This document shows positions 1-5,731 of a stretch of 12,812 nucleotides of DNA, one piece after another. The DNA is from Methanosarcina sp. (GTDB lineage Archaea > Halobacteriota > Methanosarcinia > Methanosarcinales > Methanosarcinaceae), in contig DUGS01000191.1 of the NCBI GenBank assembly GCA_013331265.1, forward strand, positions 15,124-27,935, written 5' to 3'. The position numbers and the translations under genes are program-made. Within the stretch, counting starts at the first letter, position 1; each line of letters starts with the position of its first letter. The notes beneath the pieces are model-generated. The model searched no databases. It saw only the letters and a program-made list of their open reading frames with translations, and had not been told where the DNA came from.

Positions 1-14
1 TCTCCTAAATCATA

Positions 15-671
15 TTATACTTCAACGAACTCGATTTCGATGGGTTTGTTTTCAGTCTCTTCAATGGTTACAAGAGCACAGGAACCCTTGCAGGCTTCTC
101 CTGGGTTCAAAACAACCGTTTTTCCTACCTTTTCCACGCCTTTTGCTTCATGTATATGTCCGCAGACGATAAGGTCTACTCGATCCAGAAATTTCTGAAT
201 GGCTTTGCTTCCCACGTGCCCGAAGGGGAGTTCATCCCTGGCTCCATATGGAGGGGCATGGGTCAGGAGCACTATTCGCCCGCATTCCCCTGAGTTTTCG
301 GCTGAACAGACCATTCCTTCAAGGGCATTTTCAATTTCGTCTTCGGATAGCTCAAAAGGAGTATTAAAAGGAGTGGGATTTGAGCCTCCAAGTCCTATAA
401 ACCTGATATTTCCTATCTGTTCGTTTTTTCCGTGAAGGTTTACGGCTGTTGAGTTGTCAAGGGCTTTCAGGATGCTCTTCTTGTCGCAGTTCCCGGGAAT
501 TGCAAGTACGGGCTTATCAAACATTTTAGCCAGCTCATTTACTTTTTCATCGGGTCCGAAGTTGGTTATGTCTCCGACTACCACAACAAGGTCAAACTTC
601 CCGGCTTTTTCTATTATCTTTTGAATTTTCGAATAATCCCCGTGGGGGTCGGAAATCGCGAGTATTTTCAT
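15..671 (-). CDS. Metallophosphoesterase (calcineurin-like, Icc-related COG2129 type)
   Basis: This 218-residue protein is a predicted cytosolic metal-dependent phosphoesterase; the substrate is unknown. The calcineurin-like signature is complete: D8-x-H10 near the N-terminus, GD33-34 with D34, GN60-61 followed by CD, H138 in LLTHAPP, and GHIH at 171-174 giving H172 and H174. These residues form the usual dinuclear metal site. Length fits the short archaeal single-domain family, with no signal peptide or membrane segment. The ATG at 669-671 has a GGA-containing sequence just upstream and directly precedes the first beta strand (KILAISD). The gene runs divergently from trmY across a 178-base spacer, so it is not in that operon. 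An AGGAGA sequence in the last bases before the left edge, past the stop codon on the coding strand, suggests a second gene follows. Family assignment is firm; the biological role is not. Confidence 0.93.
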   Translation of the reverse strand: MKILAISDPHGDYSKIQKIIEKAGKFDLVVVVGDITNFGPDEKVNELAKMFDKPVLAIPGNCDKKSILKALDNSTAVNLHGKNEQIGNIRFIGLGGSNPTPFNTPFELSEDEIENALEGMVCSAENSGECGRIVLLTHAPPYGARDELPFGHVGSKAIQKFLDRVDLIVCGHIHEAKGVEKVGKTVVLNPGEACKGSCALVTIEETENKPIEIEFVEV

Positions 672-849
672 CCTTATCCTACCTTATTACAATTTTTTGA
701 TCTTATTTTGATCCTTATTATGATCTTTTAATTATAATTCTTAATTCCGGCCTGAATTATTATATGTTATCTCTTTTACACTTTATGTCATGTGTTCTTC
801 TGTGAACATGCATACATGTTTTATATCCCTTACGTAATATTACTGCCCC
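672..849. promoter_or_regulatory. Divergent promoter region between metallophosphoesterase and trmY
   Basis: This spacer must carry both promoters. On the plus strand a TATA-like TTTATATC at about 820-827 is centred roughly 26 bases before the trmY ATG. On the minus strand an ATTATAATT at 731-739 could serve the phosphoesterase, giving a start near 706-710 and a leader of about 35 bases. Three TGATC motifs at 699, 709 and 721 lie just beside that predicted minus-strand start. Promoter positions are inferred from archaeal spacing rules. Confidence 0.5.
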
Positions 850-1485
850 ATGCGTGATATCGTTATCATAGGGCATAAAGCAAAGACTAGCAGCGACTTT
901 TCTTTAAACGACCTTCCGGGGTCCGCAGGAAGAATGGATATCCTCTGCCGCTGCGTAAGCTCTGCCCTTTTTCTTTCATTTGGAATGCGCAGGGATGTAA
1001 ATGTGCACCTGCTCCTTCTGGGAGAGCCCGAGCCCGGAAAAATTATCAGGTTTGAAGGACTACACCTGAGATACCTCAACCCGGACGAAAGAAGCAGTGG
1101 TTCGCTTATCAATAAAGCCCTTCAGAAAAATGCAACCGAACAGGATATCCGGTCCACACCCGGAGTATGGATCCGCACCGGCGATTTGAAATCTCTTCTT
1201 TCTTCTTTTGAAGGCAGGAATCTTCTCTATCTTCGAGAAGACGGAAAAGATATCAGAGAAATTGCCCGTGAGATTCGAGACCCCGTTTTTATTCTGGGGG
1301 ACCATACAGGCGTTACGGAAGAAGAGGAAAAGCAGCTTCTTGAGGCAGGAGCACAGATAATTTCCGTTGGTCCCATTTCCCTTCACTCCAACCACTGCAT
1401 AACCCTTATCCATAACGAACTTGACAGGGCTGAAGCAGAAAGGGGAGAAATTCCAGGTGGGGAAAACTCCAGGGCTAAGGAATAA
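850..1485 (+). CDS. trmY: tRNA pseudouridine(54) N1-methyltransferase TrmY
   Basis: TrmY (DUF358, SPOUT superfamily) uses S-adenosylmethionine to methylate N1 of pseudouridine 54 in the tRNA T-loop, giving m1-pseudouridine, which takes the place of ribothymidine in many archaea. The 211-residue product shows family hallmarks: an opening FIVIGHKA-like strand (DIVIIGHKA, 3-11), the conserved NDLPGSAGRMD segment at 20-30, LLLLGEPEPG at 54-63, the FILGDHTG segment at 147-154 forming the cofactor knot, and SVGPISLHSNHCI at 172-184 near the C-terminus. The last 20 or so residues are charged and probably disordered. There is no Shine-Dalgarno before the ATG, and a TATA-like box lies about 26 bases upstream, so the transcript is probably leaderless. 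The next gene, pus10, encodes the enzyme that makes this enzyme's substrate. Identification is firm. Confidence 0.95.
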   Translation: MRDIVIIGHKAKTSSDFSLNDLPGSAGRMDILCRCVSSALFLSFGMRRDVNVHLLLLGEPEPGKIIRFEGLHLRYLNPDERSSGSLINKALQKNATEQDIRSTPGVWIRTGDLKSLLSSFEGRNLLYLREDGKDIREIAREIRDPVFILGDHTGVTEEEEKQLLEAGAQIISVGPISLHSNHCITLIHNELDRAEAERGEIPGGENSRAKE

Positions 1486-1787
1486 GCTGTAGTTTTTGTA
1501 TCAGGTGTTAATCCAAAAAGTTATATCCCTCTTCCCTGTATCAGGATAGAAACGTATCTGTATCCGGATAGATACTTGTCCTGATGCGCTTTTTCGGACA
1601 CATGCCTTAATTTTGCGCATCACCTTCAAAATCATACCTTAATAAAATCATACCTTAATATTATTTATCAATCCAATCTTACAACAAAATCTGTCAACTT
1701 CGCCTTTCAATATTGTCTTTCAATATTACCTCTCAATAACCCGCTTCAGATCTATTTCCCGATAAAGCTTAGAGAATGTGAAATAAA
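1486..1787. other. Spacer trmY-pus10 with short tandem repeats
   Basis: No gene is visible in these 302 bases. A TTTTT run at about 1493-1497 could end the trmY transcript. The near-palindrome around 1553-1574 (GTATCTGTATCC against GGATAGATAC) could fold. A perfect 16-base tandem duplication occupies 1628-1643 and 1644-1659, and a 13-base repeat beginning CTTTCAATATT occupies 1704-1716 and 1717-1729, with a partial third copy to 1740. AT-rich TATA-like stretches at 1640-1670 may promote pus10, which would give it a leader of about 100 bases. Confidence 0.5.
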
Positions 1788-3083
1788 ATGGATGTACTCG
1801 AAACTTCAAAAAAGATTCTGCACGAAGGCCCTATCTGTGACCATTGCATGGGCCGTCAGTTTGCAAAATTATCCACAGGCCTCAGCAATAGAGAGCGAGG
1901 GCAGGCAATTAAACTCTCCCTCGTCCTGGAAGGGGACCGTATTTACAAAAGTGAAAATGACGATTCCCTTTTAAAGGAACTTGTTCCCTGCAGTGCCCAT
2001 GCAAGGAGAACTCTCAGAATCGAGGGTGAAGATGAGCAGTGCTGGGTATGCCTTGACCAGTTTAAAAAACTGGATTCCTGGGCAGACGAAGCCGCAAAAG
2101 CTCTGGAAGGGCTTGAGTACTCCACCTTCCTTGTTGGTACTAAGGTCAGCGGGCTTCTCAGTGAAAACGAGGAGATTCTGTGGGCTGAGGCAGGAACATC
2201 ATATGCCGAGCAGTTGAAAACCGAGCTTAACCGAGAAGTGGGCAAGCGGATTGCGGAAAAAGTTGATAAGGAAGTGGATTTTGAAAACCCTGATATTGTG
2301 ATCACTCTTGACCTGGCAACAAACAACTTCGAACTTCAGGTCCGCTCGGTATATATCTATGGGCGCTACCTGAAAAAGATTCGGGGAATCCCTCAGACCC
2401 GCTGGCCCTGCAGAAAATGTAAGGGCAAAGGCTGTGAAAGATGCGGGTTTACAGGAAAACAGTATCCCGAATCCGTAGACGAGTTGATTAAAGGTCCAGT
2501 TATAGAGGCGTTTGAAGCAGTTGATACGGCTTTCCATGGTTCGGGCAGGGAAGATATCGATGCCCTTATGCTCGGAAGCGGCAGGCCCTTTGTGGTGGAG
2601 GCAAAGTCTCCTGTAAAACGAAGTGCTGACCTTGAAGCACTTACTATAAAAATCAACGAAAGCGCTGCCGGAAAAGTTGAAGTAAGGGATCTTCGCTTTG
2701 TTGAAAAAGGCATGATTGAGATCCTGAAAAGTTCAAAGGCGGATAAAACTTATAAGCTTAAAGTTACATTTAAAGAGCCTGTTTCAGAGGAAAAGCTTAA
2801 ATCTTGCCTTGAGTCTTTGAGTGGCACAGAGATTGCCCAGCAAACCCCAAAGCGCGTGGTTCACAGGCGGGCAGATCTTCTCCGGAAGAGATCCGTGCAC
2901 AGTATCACGCTTGACAGGCTGACAGATGACGGTTATGCTTATATCACCGTAAACTGTGAAGGCGGTCTGTACGTCAAAGAACTGGTTTCAGGAGATGAAG
3001 GCAGGACAAACCCGAGCTTGACAGGGCTTTTAGGAATCCCTGCGCTCGTGGAAGATCTTGATGTGGTTAACGTCAAAATTTAA
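1788..3083 (+). CDS. pus10: tRNA pseudouridine synthase Pus10
   Basis: Archaeal Pus10 isomerises uridine to pseudouridine at positions 54 and 55 of tRNA. The 431-residue length is typical of archaeal members. The N-terminus carries a zinc-binding pair of CxxC knuckles (C17/C20 and C85/C88) in the THUMP-containing accessory domain. A second cysteine cluster, C208, C211, C216 and C219, sits just ahead of the catalytic domain and is followed by GKQYPESVDELI. The catalytic motif GREDID at 253-258 places the nucleophilic aspartate at D256, by analogy with the GRTD motif of TruA, and is followed by MLGSGRPF (261-268). The C-terminal YVKELVSGDEGRTNPSL (395-411) closes the active-site fold. The ATG at 1788 directly precedes the conserved N-terminal helix; its Shine-Dalgarno is weak. 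It lies 302 bases behind trmY, whose enzyme acts on its product. Identification is firm. Confidence 0.96.
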   Translation: MDVLETSKKILHEGPICDHCMGRQFAKLSTGLSNRERGQAIKLSLVLEGDRIYKSENDDSLLKELVPCSAHARRTLRIEGEDEQCWVCLDQFKKLDSWADEAAKALEGLEYSTFLVGTKVSGLLSENEEILWAEAGTSYAEQLKTELNREVGKRIAEKVDKEVDFENPDIVITLDLATNNFELQVRSVYIYGRYLKKIRGIPQTRWPCRKCKGKGCERCGFTGKQYPESVDELIKGPVIEAFEAVDTAFHGSGREDIDALMLGSGRPFVVEAKSPVKRSADLEALTIKINESAAGKVEVRDLRFVEKGMIEILKSSKADKTYKLKVTFKEPVSEEKLKSCLESLSGTEIAQQTPKRVVHRRADLLRKRSVHSITLDRLTDDGYAYITVNCEGGLYVKELVSGDEGRTNPSLTGLLGIPALVEDLDVVNVKI

Positions 3084-3343
3084 GCCTCAAATATCTGAAC
3101 CTGCCCTAAAAGCCAAATTGATCTAAATAATTTGGATAGATCTGATCTGAATCTGGATCTATCTGAACTTAAATGAATCTGGGTCTATCTTATCAGTTTC
3201 ACTGGCCGGTCGAGTCACAGGGAATGAGTGGCTTAATGAACGGTTCATTTAAATAATATCCATCTTATTTAGAGGAAAACCAATTATTAAACAGAAACTT
3301 AATAAAAGAGAAATGATCGAGCATTCTAAAGGAGGAACATGCG
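3084..3343. promoter_or_regulatory. Spacer pus10-rpl21e: hairpin, direct repeat and rpl21e promoter
   Basis: GATAGATC at 3135-3142 pairs perfectly with GATCTATC at 3156-3163 around a 13-base loop, a possible 3' end structure of pus10. A 16-base direct repeat (one mismatch) occupies 3149-3164 and 3175-3190. A TATA-like TTTAAATA at about 3247-3254 is well placed to promote rpl21e, giving a leader of about 65 bases. Confidence 0.45.
3331..3335 (+). promoter_or_regulatory. Shine-Dalgarno of rpl21e
   Basis: GGAGG is followed by 8 bases and then the ATG at 3344. It decides between two nearby ATG codons: the one at 3339 meets a TGA after two codons, so 3344 is the real start. Confidence 0.85.
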
Positions 3344-3637
3344 ATGACAAATTCACACGGTGAAAGACGCTGCACAAGGTACAAATTACAGAAGACGGTT
3401 CGTGAAAGAGGAATTTCCCCTGTAAGCAGGGCAATCCAGGAATTCGAAGACGGACAGATGGTCCACATTGACATCGACCCCAGCGTCCAGAAAGGGATGC
3501 CAAACCCGAAATTCCAGGGTTCCACAGGAAAAGTCATAGGACAGCGCGGCCGCTCATATATTCTGGCAGTCCGCGAAGGAAACTCAATGAAGGAAGTCTT
3601 TTCTCTTCCGCAGCACCTGAAACCCCAGAAATACTAA
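3344..3637 (+). CDS. rpl21e: 50S ribosomal protein L21e
   Basis: The 97-residue basic protein matches archaeal/eukaryotic L21e, a large-subunit protein with an SH3-like barrel and no bacterial counterpart. Conserved features are the N-terminal RCTRYKLQK segment (9-17) followed by RERGISP, the VHIDIDPSVQKGMPNPKFQG core (40-59), TGKVIGQRGRSYIL (61-74), and the C-terminal LPQHLKPQ. The start is fixed by a strong Shine-Dalgarno. It heads a cluster with rpoF, a DUF655 gene and ksgA that recurs in many archaea. Here, however, the gap to rpoF is 472 bases and contains stem-loops and another promoter-like element, so co-transcription is uncertain. The abundant product fits the strong ribosome binding site. 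Identification is firm. Confidence 0.96.
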   Translation: MTNSHGERRCTRYKLQKTVRERGISPVSRAIQEFEDGQMVHIDIDPSVQKGMPNPKFQGSTGKVIGQRGRSYILAVREGNSMKEVFSLPQHLKPQKY

Positions 3638-4109
3638 TTTCGAGCAAGGCAGTTAGGTTTTACAACCTAATCTCCCTCTCATTCCGGGTTTATGGTATGC
3701 AGACCTCCAACCGGAGGTTTGAAATCCTGCCAGATATTTCAGCAAATACAGGCTGAATAATGGTCAGCTAAAGGATTATATATTACAGGACTAGTATCCC
3801 TTAAAAAGACATAATTAAAAGGGATCTGGAACAACTGCTTTTTAAAATTAATCTCTTATCCCGGTAAAGGAACATCTATAGTTATATATCATTTGTAAAG
3901 CATATGGTTAAGATATATCGTGTGTGAATATAGTAGAGATATTTCAGGACAACATTATTTGAAATAGTCCGCCTTACCGGGTGATTACCGGATACTGAAA
4001 GATAGAAATGCTGGCAGCAGGAATCAGGGCTCACAATAAAACCATTATAAATGATTGCTCTGTAAGAAGTACAAATACCTGAAATTTTAATTCAAAAGAG
4101 TGTATTTCA
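3638..4109. other. Long structured spacer rpl21e-rpoF
   Basis: No gene is convincing in these 472 bases. A stem TTAGGTT/AACCTAA (3653-3659 and 3664-3670, 4-base loop), followed by a pyrimidine-rich run, starts 16 bases after the L21e stop codon and may be its terminator. ACCTCC/GGAGGT (3703-3708 and 3713-3718) forms a second hairpin. ATCCCTT/AAGGGAT (3796-3802 and 3819-3825) forms a third with a 16-base loop. TTATATAT at about 3882-3889 is a candidate TATA box for rpoF, which would give a leader of roughly 200 bases. CCGGTAAAGG near 3861 and CCTTACCGG near 3974 could pair at long range around this promoter. Confidence 0.5.
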
Positions 4110-4463
4110 ATGATAGTTAAGGAAGTCCTCAACGAAGAGTTATTGACACTTGCCGAGGTCAAGGATATACTTTCCGGGATCGCTGAAGAGCGCAGAGAAC
4201 TGGGGCTCGAGGTTGCATACAATTTCAGAAAAGCCCTGCATCATGCGGAACAGTTCTCCAAGATTAGCGGAGCAAAGTCAAGAGAACTTGTTAATAAGCT
4301 GCTTGAACTTGAAAAAATGAAACCCGTTATTGCGGTCAGGATAGCTGACATTCTGCCTCAATCAAGAGACGAACTCAGGTCAATCTATGCAAAAGAAAAG
4401 TATACGCTGAGCAATGAAGAGCTGGATCAAATTCTGGACTATGTGTTTGCAGCTATGGAATAA
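4110..4463 (+). CDS. rpoF: DNA-directed RNA polymerase subunit Rpo4/F (Rpb4 homologue)
   Basis: This 117-residue acidic helical protein is archaeal RNA polymerase subunit F (Rpo4), which pairs with Rpo7/E to form the stalk that aids promoter opening and RNA binding. The sequence has the expected strand MIVKEVLNEELLTLAEVK at the N-terminus that contacts Rpo7. An alpha-helical HRDC-like domain follows, containing KPVIAVRIADILPQSRDELR (residues 71-90) and a C-terminal segment LSNEELDQILDYVFAAME. Length is typical. The Rpo7 gene is not in this window. The ATG is preceded only by a weak purine stretch. The next gene, DUF655, starts 347 bases downstream, much further than in compact archaeal versions of this cluster. 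Identification is firm. Confidence 0.95.
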   Translation: MIVKEVLNEELLTLAEVKDILSGIAEERRELGLEVAYNFRKALHHAEQFSKISGAKSRELVNKLLELEKMKPVIAVRIADILPQSRDELRSIYAKEKYTLSNEELDQILDYVFAAME

Positions 4464-4810
4464 CTAAAAAATAAAGAGAATAAGCTATATAGAAGTTTAT
4501 TTGTTACTTATTAGGGAAGTATCTATAATCCGGTTAGAGTACTTTAAAGTATGGAAGTGCCCTGACCTAAAAAATTTAGTAACAGAAAGTTTTCTGGTTC
4601 TCTAAATCCCCGAACCAGAGAGTATCGCGTTATAGGCCAGTCTCTAGTTTTCAGAACTGGTTTGGGGAGTACAATGCAACTGGGAAAGGCCCTGATCCAG
4701 TAGAAGAGCTAAAGAAGTTGGGCATATCTAAGTTTGAGCATACCCTGAAAATAGATAAATTGGGGTTTCGTATTTAATGGATTTCATATTTACCGATAGG
4801 ATGGGTGCTG
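4464..4810. other. Spacer rpoF-DUF655 gene with stem-loop and start-less open frame
   Basis: TCTGGTTC (4593-4600) pairs perfectly with GAACCAGA (4612-4619) around an 11-base loop. CCAGT and ACTGG a little further right could form a weaker stem. From 4583 to 4777 one plus-strand frame is open for 64 codons with plausible coding character in its second half (for example PVEELKKLGISKFEH), but it contains no usable start codon. It may be a gene remnant or chance. An AGGATGGG stretch at 4798-4805 precedes the DUF655 start. Confidence 0.35.
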
Positions 4811-5572
4811 ATGAAAGTAGATAAGTCGCAATCAGGTAGACCGTACACTGGCAGATCATCTGCTGAAAGACCTTCTTCTGGCAGGTCATTTGCTGAAAGA
4901 CCTTCTTCTGGCGGCAGGCGTCCGGCAGGCAAATCGCAATTTGAAAGACAGTCAGAAAGAGCTCCGCGCTCATCCGGAAAAAACATGGAAAATTCGCAGG
5001 ACAGGGAAGAATACGTATGGGTTCTCGATTATCTTCCCTATGGAAAAACCGTTGATGGCAAGTCAGCCTATCAGAAAAAACCTCTTGTACAGGCTATTGG
5101 GGATAAGAAGTTCACTTTAATGGAGCTCGTTCCCAAAAATGGAGTAGTTCCTGAAATCCAGTCACGGGTATATATAGGTCCAGGAGACAGGAATGAAATA
5201 GACCACGTAAAGCAGAGGATAGGATATTCTGACCTTACTACCGGAGCCAATCTGGAACTACCTTTTATCCTTGAAGCCGTTGTCAAACACAAAGAAGAAA
5301 GGTTTGTAAAGTTCTTCAATGATGCCCATTCCATTACAACCCGCCTGCATATGCTTGACCTCCTCCCAGGAATAGGTAAGAAACTCATGTGGTCTATCAT
5401 TGATGAACGCAAGAAAGGGGACTTTAAGAGTTATCAGGATATCCGCGAAAGAATTCCGAGTCTTCGTGACCCTGCTAAAGTTATCTCTCACAGGATTGAA
5501 GAAGAACTCAAGGATGACTTCATCAAGTACAGGCTGTTCACCACTCCTCCACGCCGTCCGAGGCCCGAGTGA
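4811..5572 (+). CDS. DUF655 family predicted RNA/nucleic-acid-binding protein
   Basis: The product matches archaeal DUF655 (COG1491), a predicted RNA-binding protein conserved next to rpoF and ksgA; its biochemical role is unknown. From about residue 66 the conserved part begins with EEYVWVLDYLPYGK, followed by a beta-rich region with VYIGPGDR (120-127). A helix-hairpin-helix segment, LDLLPGIGKKLMWSIIDERK, runs from about residue 182. The first 65 residues are an unusual tail rich in Arg, Ser, Gly and Pro and likely disordered. It contains a duplicated ten-residue unit GRSSAERPSS/GRSFAERPSS (14-23 and 24-33) encoded by a 30-base tandem repeat. The C-terminus PPRRPRPE is also basic. I start at ATG 4811, 253 residues; an in-frame GTG at 4805 would add two residues. 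Location suggests a role near translation or ribosome assembly. Confidence 0.9.
   Translation: MKVDKSQSGRPYTGRSSAERPSSGRSFAERPSSGGRRPAGKSQFERQSERAPRSSGKNMENSQDREEYVWVLDYLPYGKTVDGKSAYQKKPLVQAIGDKKFTLMELVPKNGVVPEIQSRVYIGPGDRNEIDHVKQRIGYSDLTTGANLELPFILEAVVKHKEERFVKFFNDAHSITTRLHMLDLLPGIGKKLMWSIIDERKKGDFKSYQDIRERIPSLRDPAKVISHRIEEELKDDFIKYRLFTTPPRRPRPE
4850..4909 (+). repeat. 30-base tandem repeat inside the DUF655 gene
   Basis: Units 4850-4879 and 4880-4909 match at 28 of 30 bases. They encode two consecutive copies of a Gly-Arg-Ser-x-Ala-Glu-Arg-Pro-Ser-Ser unit in the N-terminal tail, so the tail appears to have grown by in-frame duplication. Confidence 0.9.
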
Positions 5573-5581
5573 GGGGAAACC

Positions 5582-5595
5582 TTTTTTCTATTTTT
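5582..5595 (+). terminator. Oligo-T terminator candidate after the DUF655 gene
   Basis: A run of six T (5582-5587) and a second run of five T (5591-5595) start nine bases after the stop codon. Archaeal RNA polymerase stops at such runs without needing a hairpin. This would separate the DUF655 transcript from ksgA, which has its own promoter. Confidence 0.5.
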
Positions 5596-5648
5596 AATTA
5601 TGTTTCTGCCTATCTGGCTTCTGCAGATTTGGCTTTTTATGATTCAAA

Positions 5649-5704
5649 ATTTCTATAAAATTAGGCTATTAAAAACATTTCTATAAAATTAGTCTATTAA
5701 ATAC
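5649..5704 (+). promoter_or_regulatory. Tandemly duplicated TATA-containing ksgA promoter segment
   Basis: Two 28-base units, 5649-5676 and 5677-5704, differ at only two positions, and each contains CTATAAAATTA, a good archaeal TATA-like element. From the second box (about 5682-5689) transcription is predicted near 5711-5715, just ahead of the ksgA Shine-Dalgarno. From the first it would start about 28 bases earlier. Both readings rest on normal archaeal TATA-to-start spacing. Confidence 0.6.
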
Positions 5705-5717
5705 ATTTGATCTATTC

Positions 5718-5723
5718 AGGAGG
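5718..5723 (+). promoter_or_regulatory. Shine-Dalgarno of ksgA selecting a CTG start
   Basis: AGGAGG is followed by 8 bases and then CTG at 5732. No ATG, GTG or TTG lies in frame between the upstream in-frame TGA (5708-5710) and codon 84, so this site points to CTG as the start codon. Confidence 0.75.
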
Positions 5724-5731
5724 CTTTAGCC

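Noticed and set aside
1628..1740. Tandem repeats considered as a mini CRISPR array
   Set aside because: The repeat units are directly adjacent with no unique spacers, are only 13-16 bases long, and no cas genes are present.
1943..2326. 127-residue minus-strand frame inside pus10
   Set aside because: Antisense to conserved Pus10 sequence, rich in serine, with no recognisable motif.
4008..4082. 24-codon ATG frame upstream of rpoF as a possible leader peptide
   Set aside because: It has no clear Shine-Dalgarno, no attenuator-like residue run and no overlap with rpoF; chance is as likely.
3638..4109. tRNA or other structural RNA in the rpl21e-rpoF spacer
   Set aside because: No T-loop consensus, acceptor stem pairing or CCA-type end could be found; only isolated hairpins.
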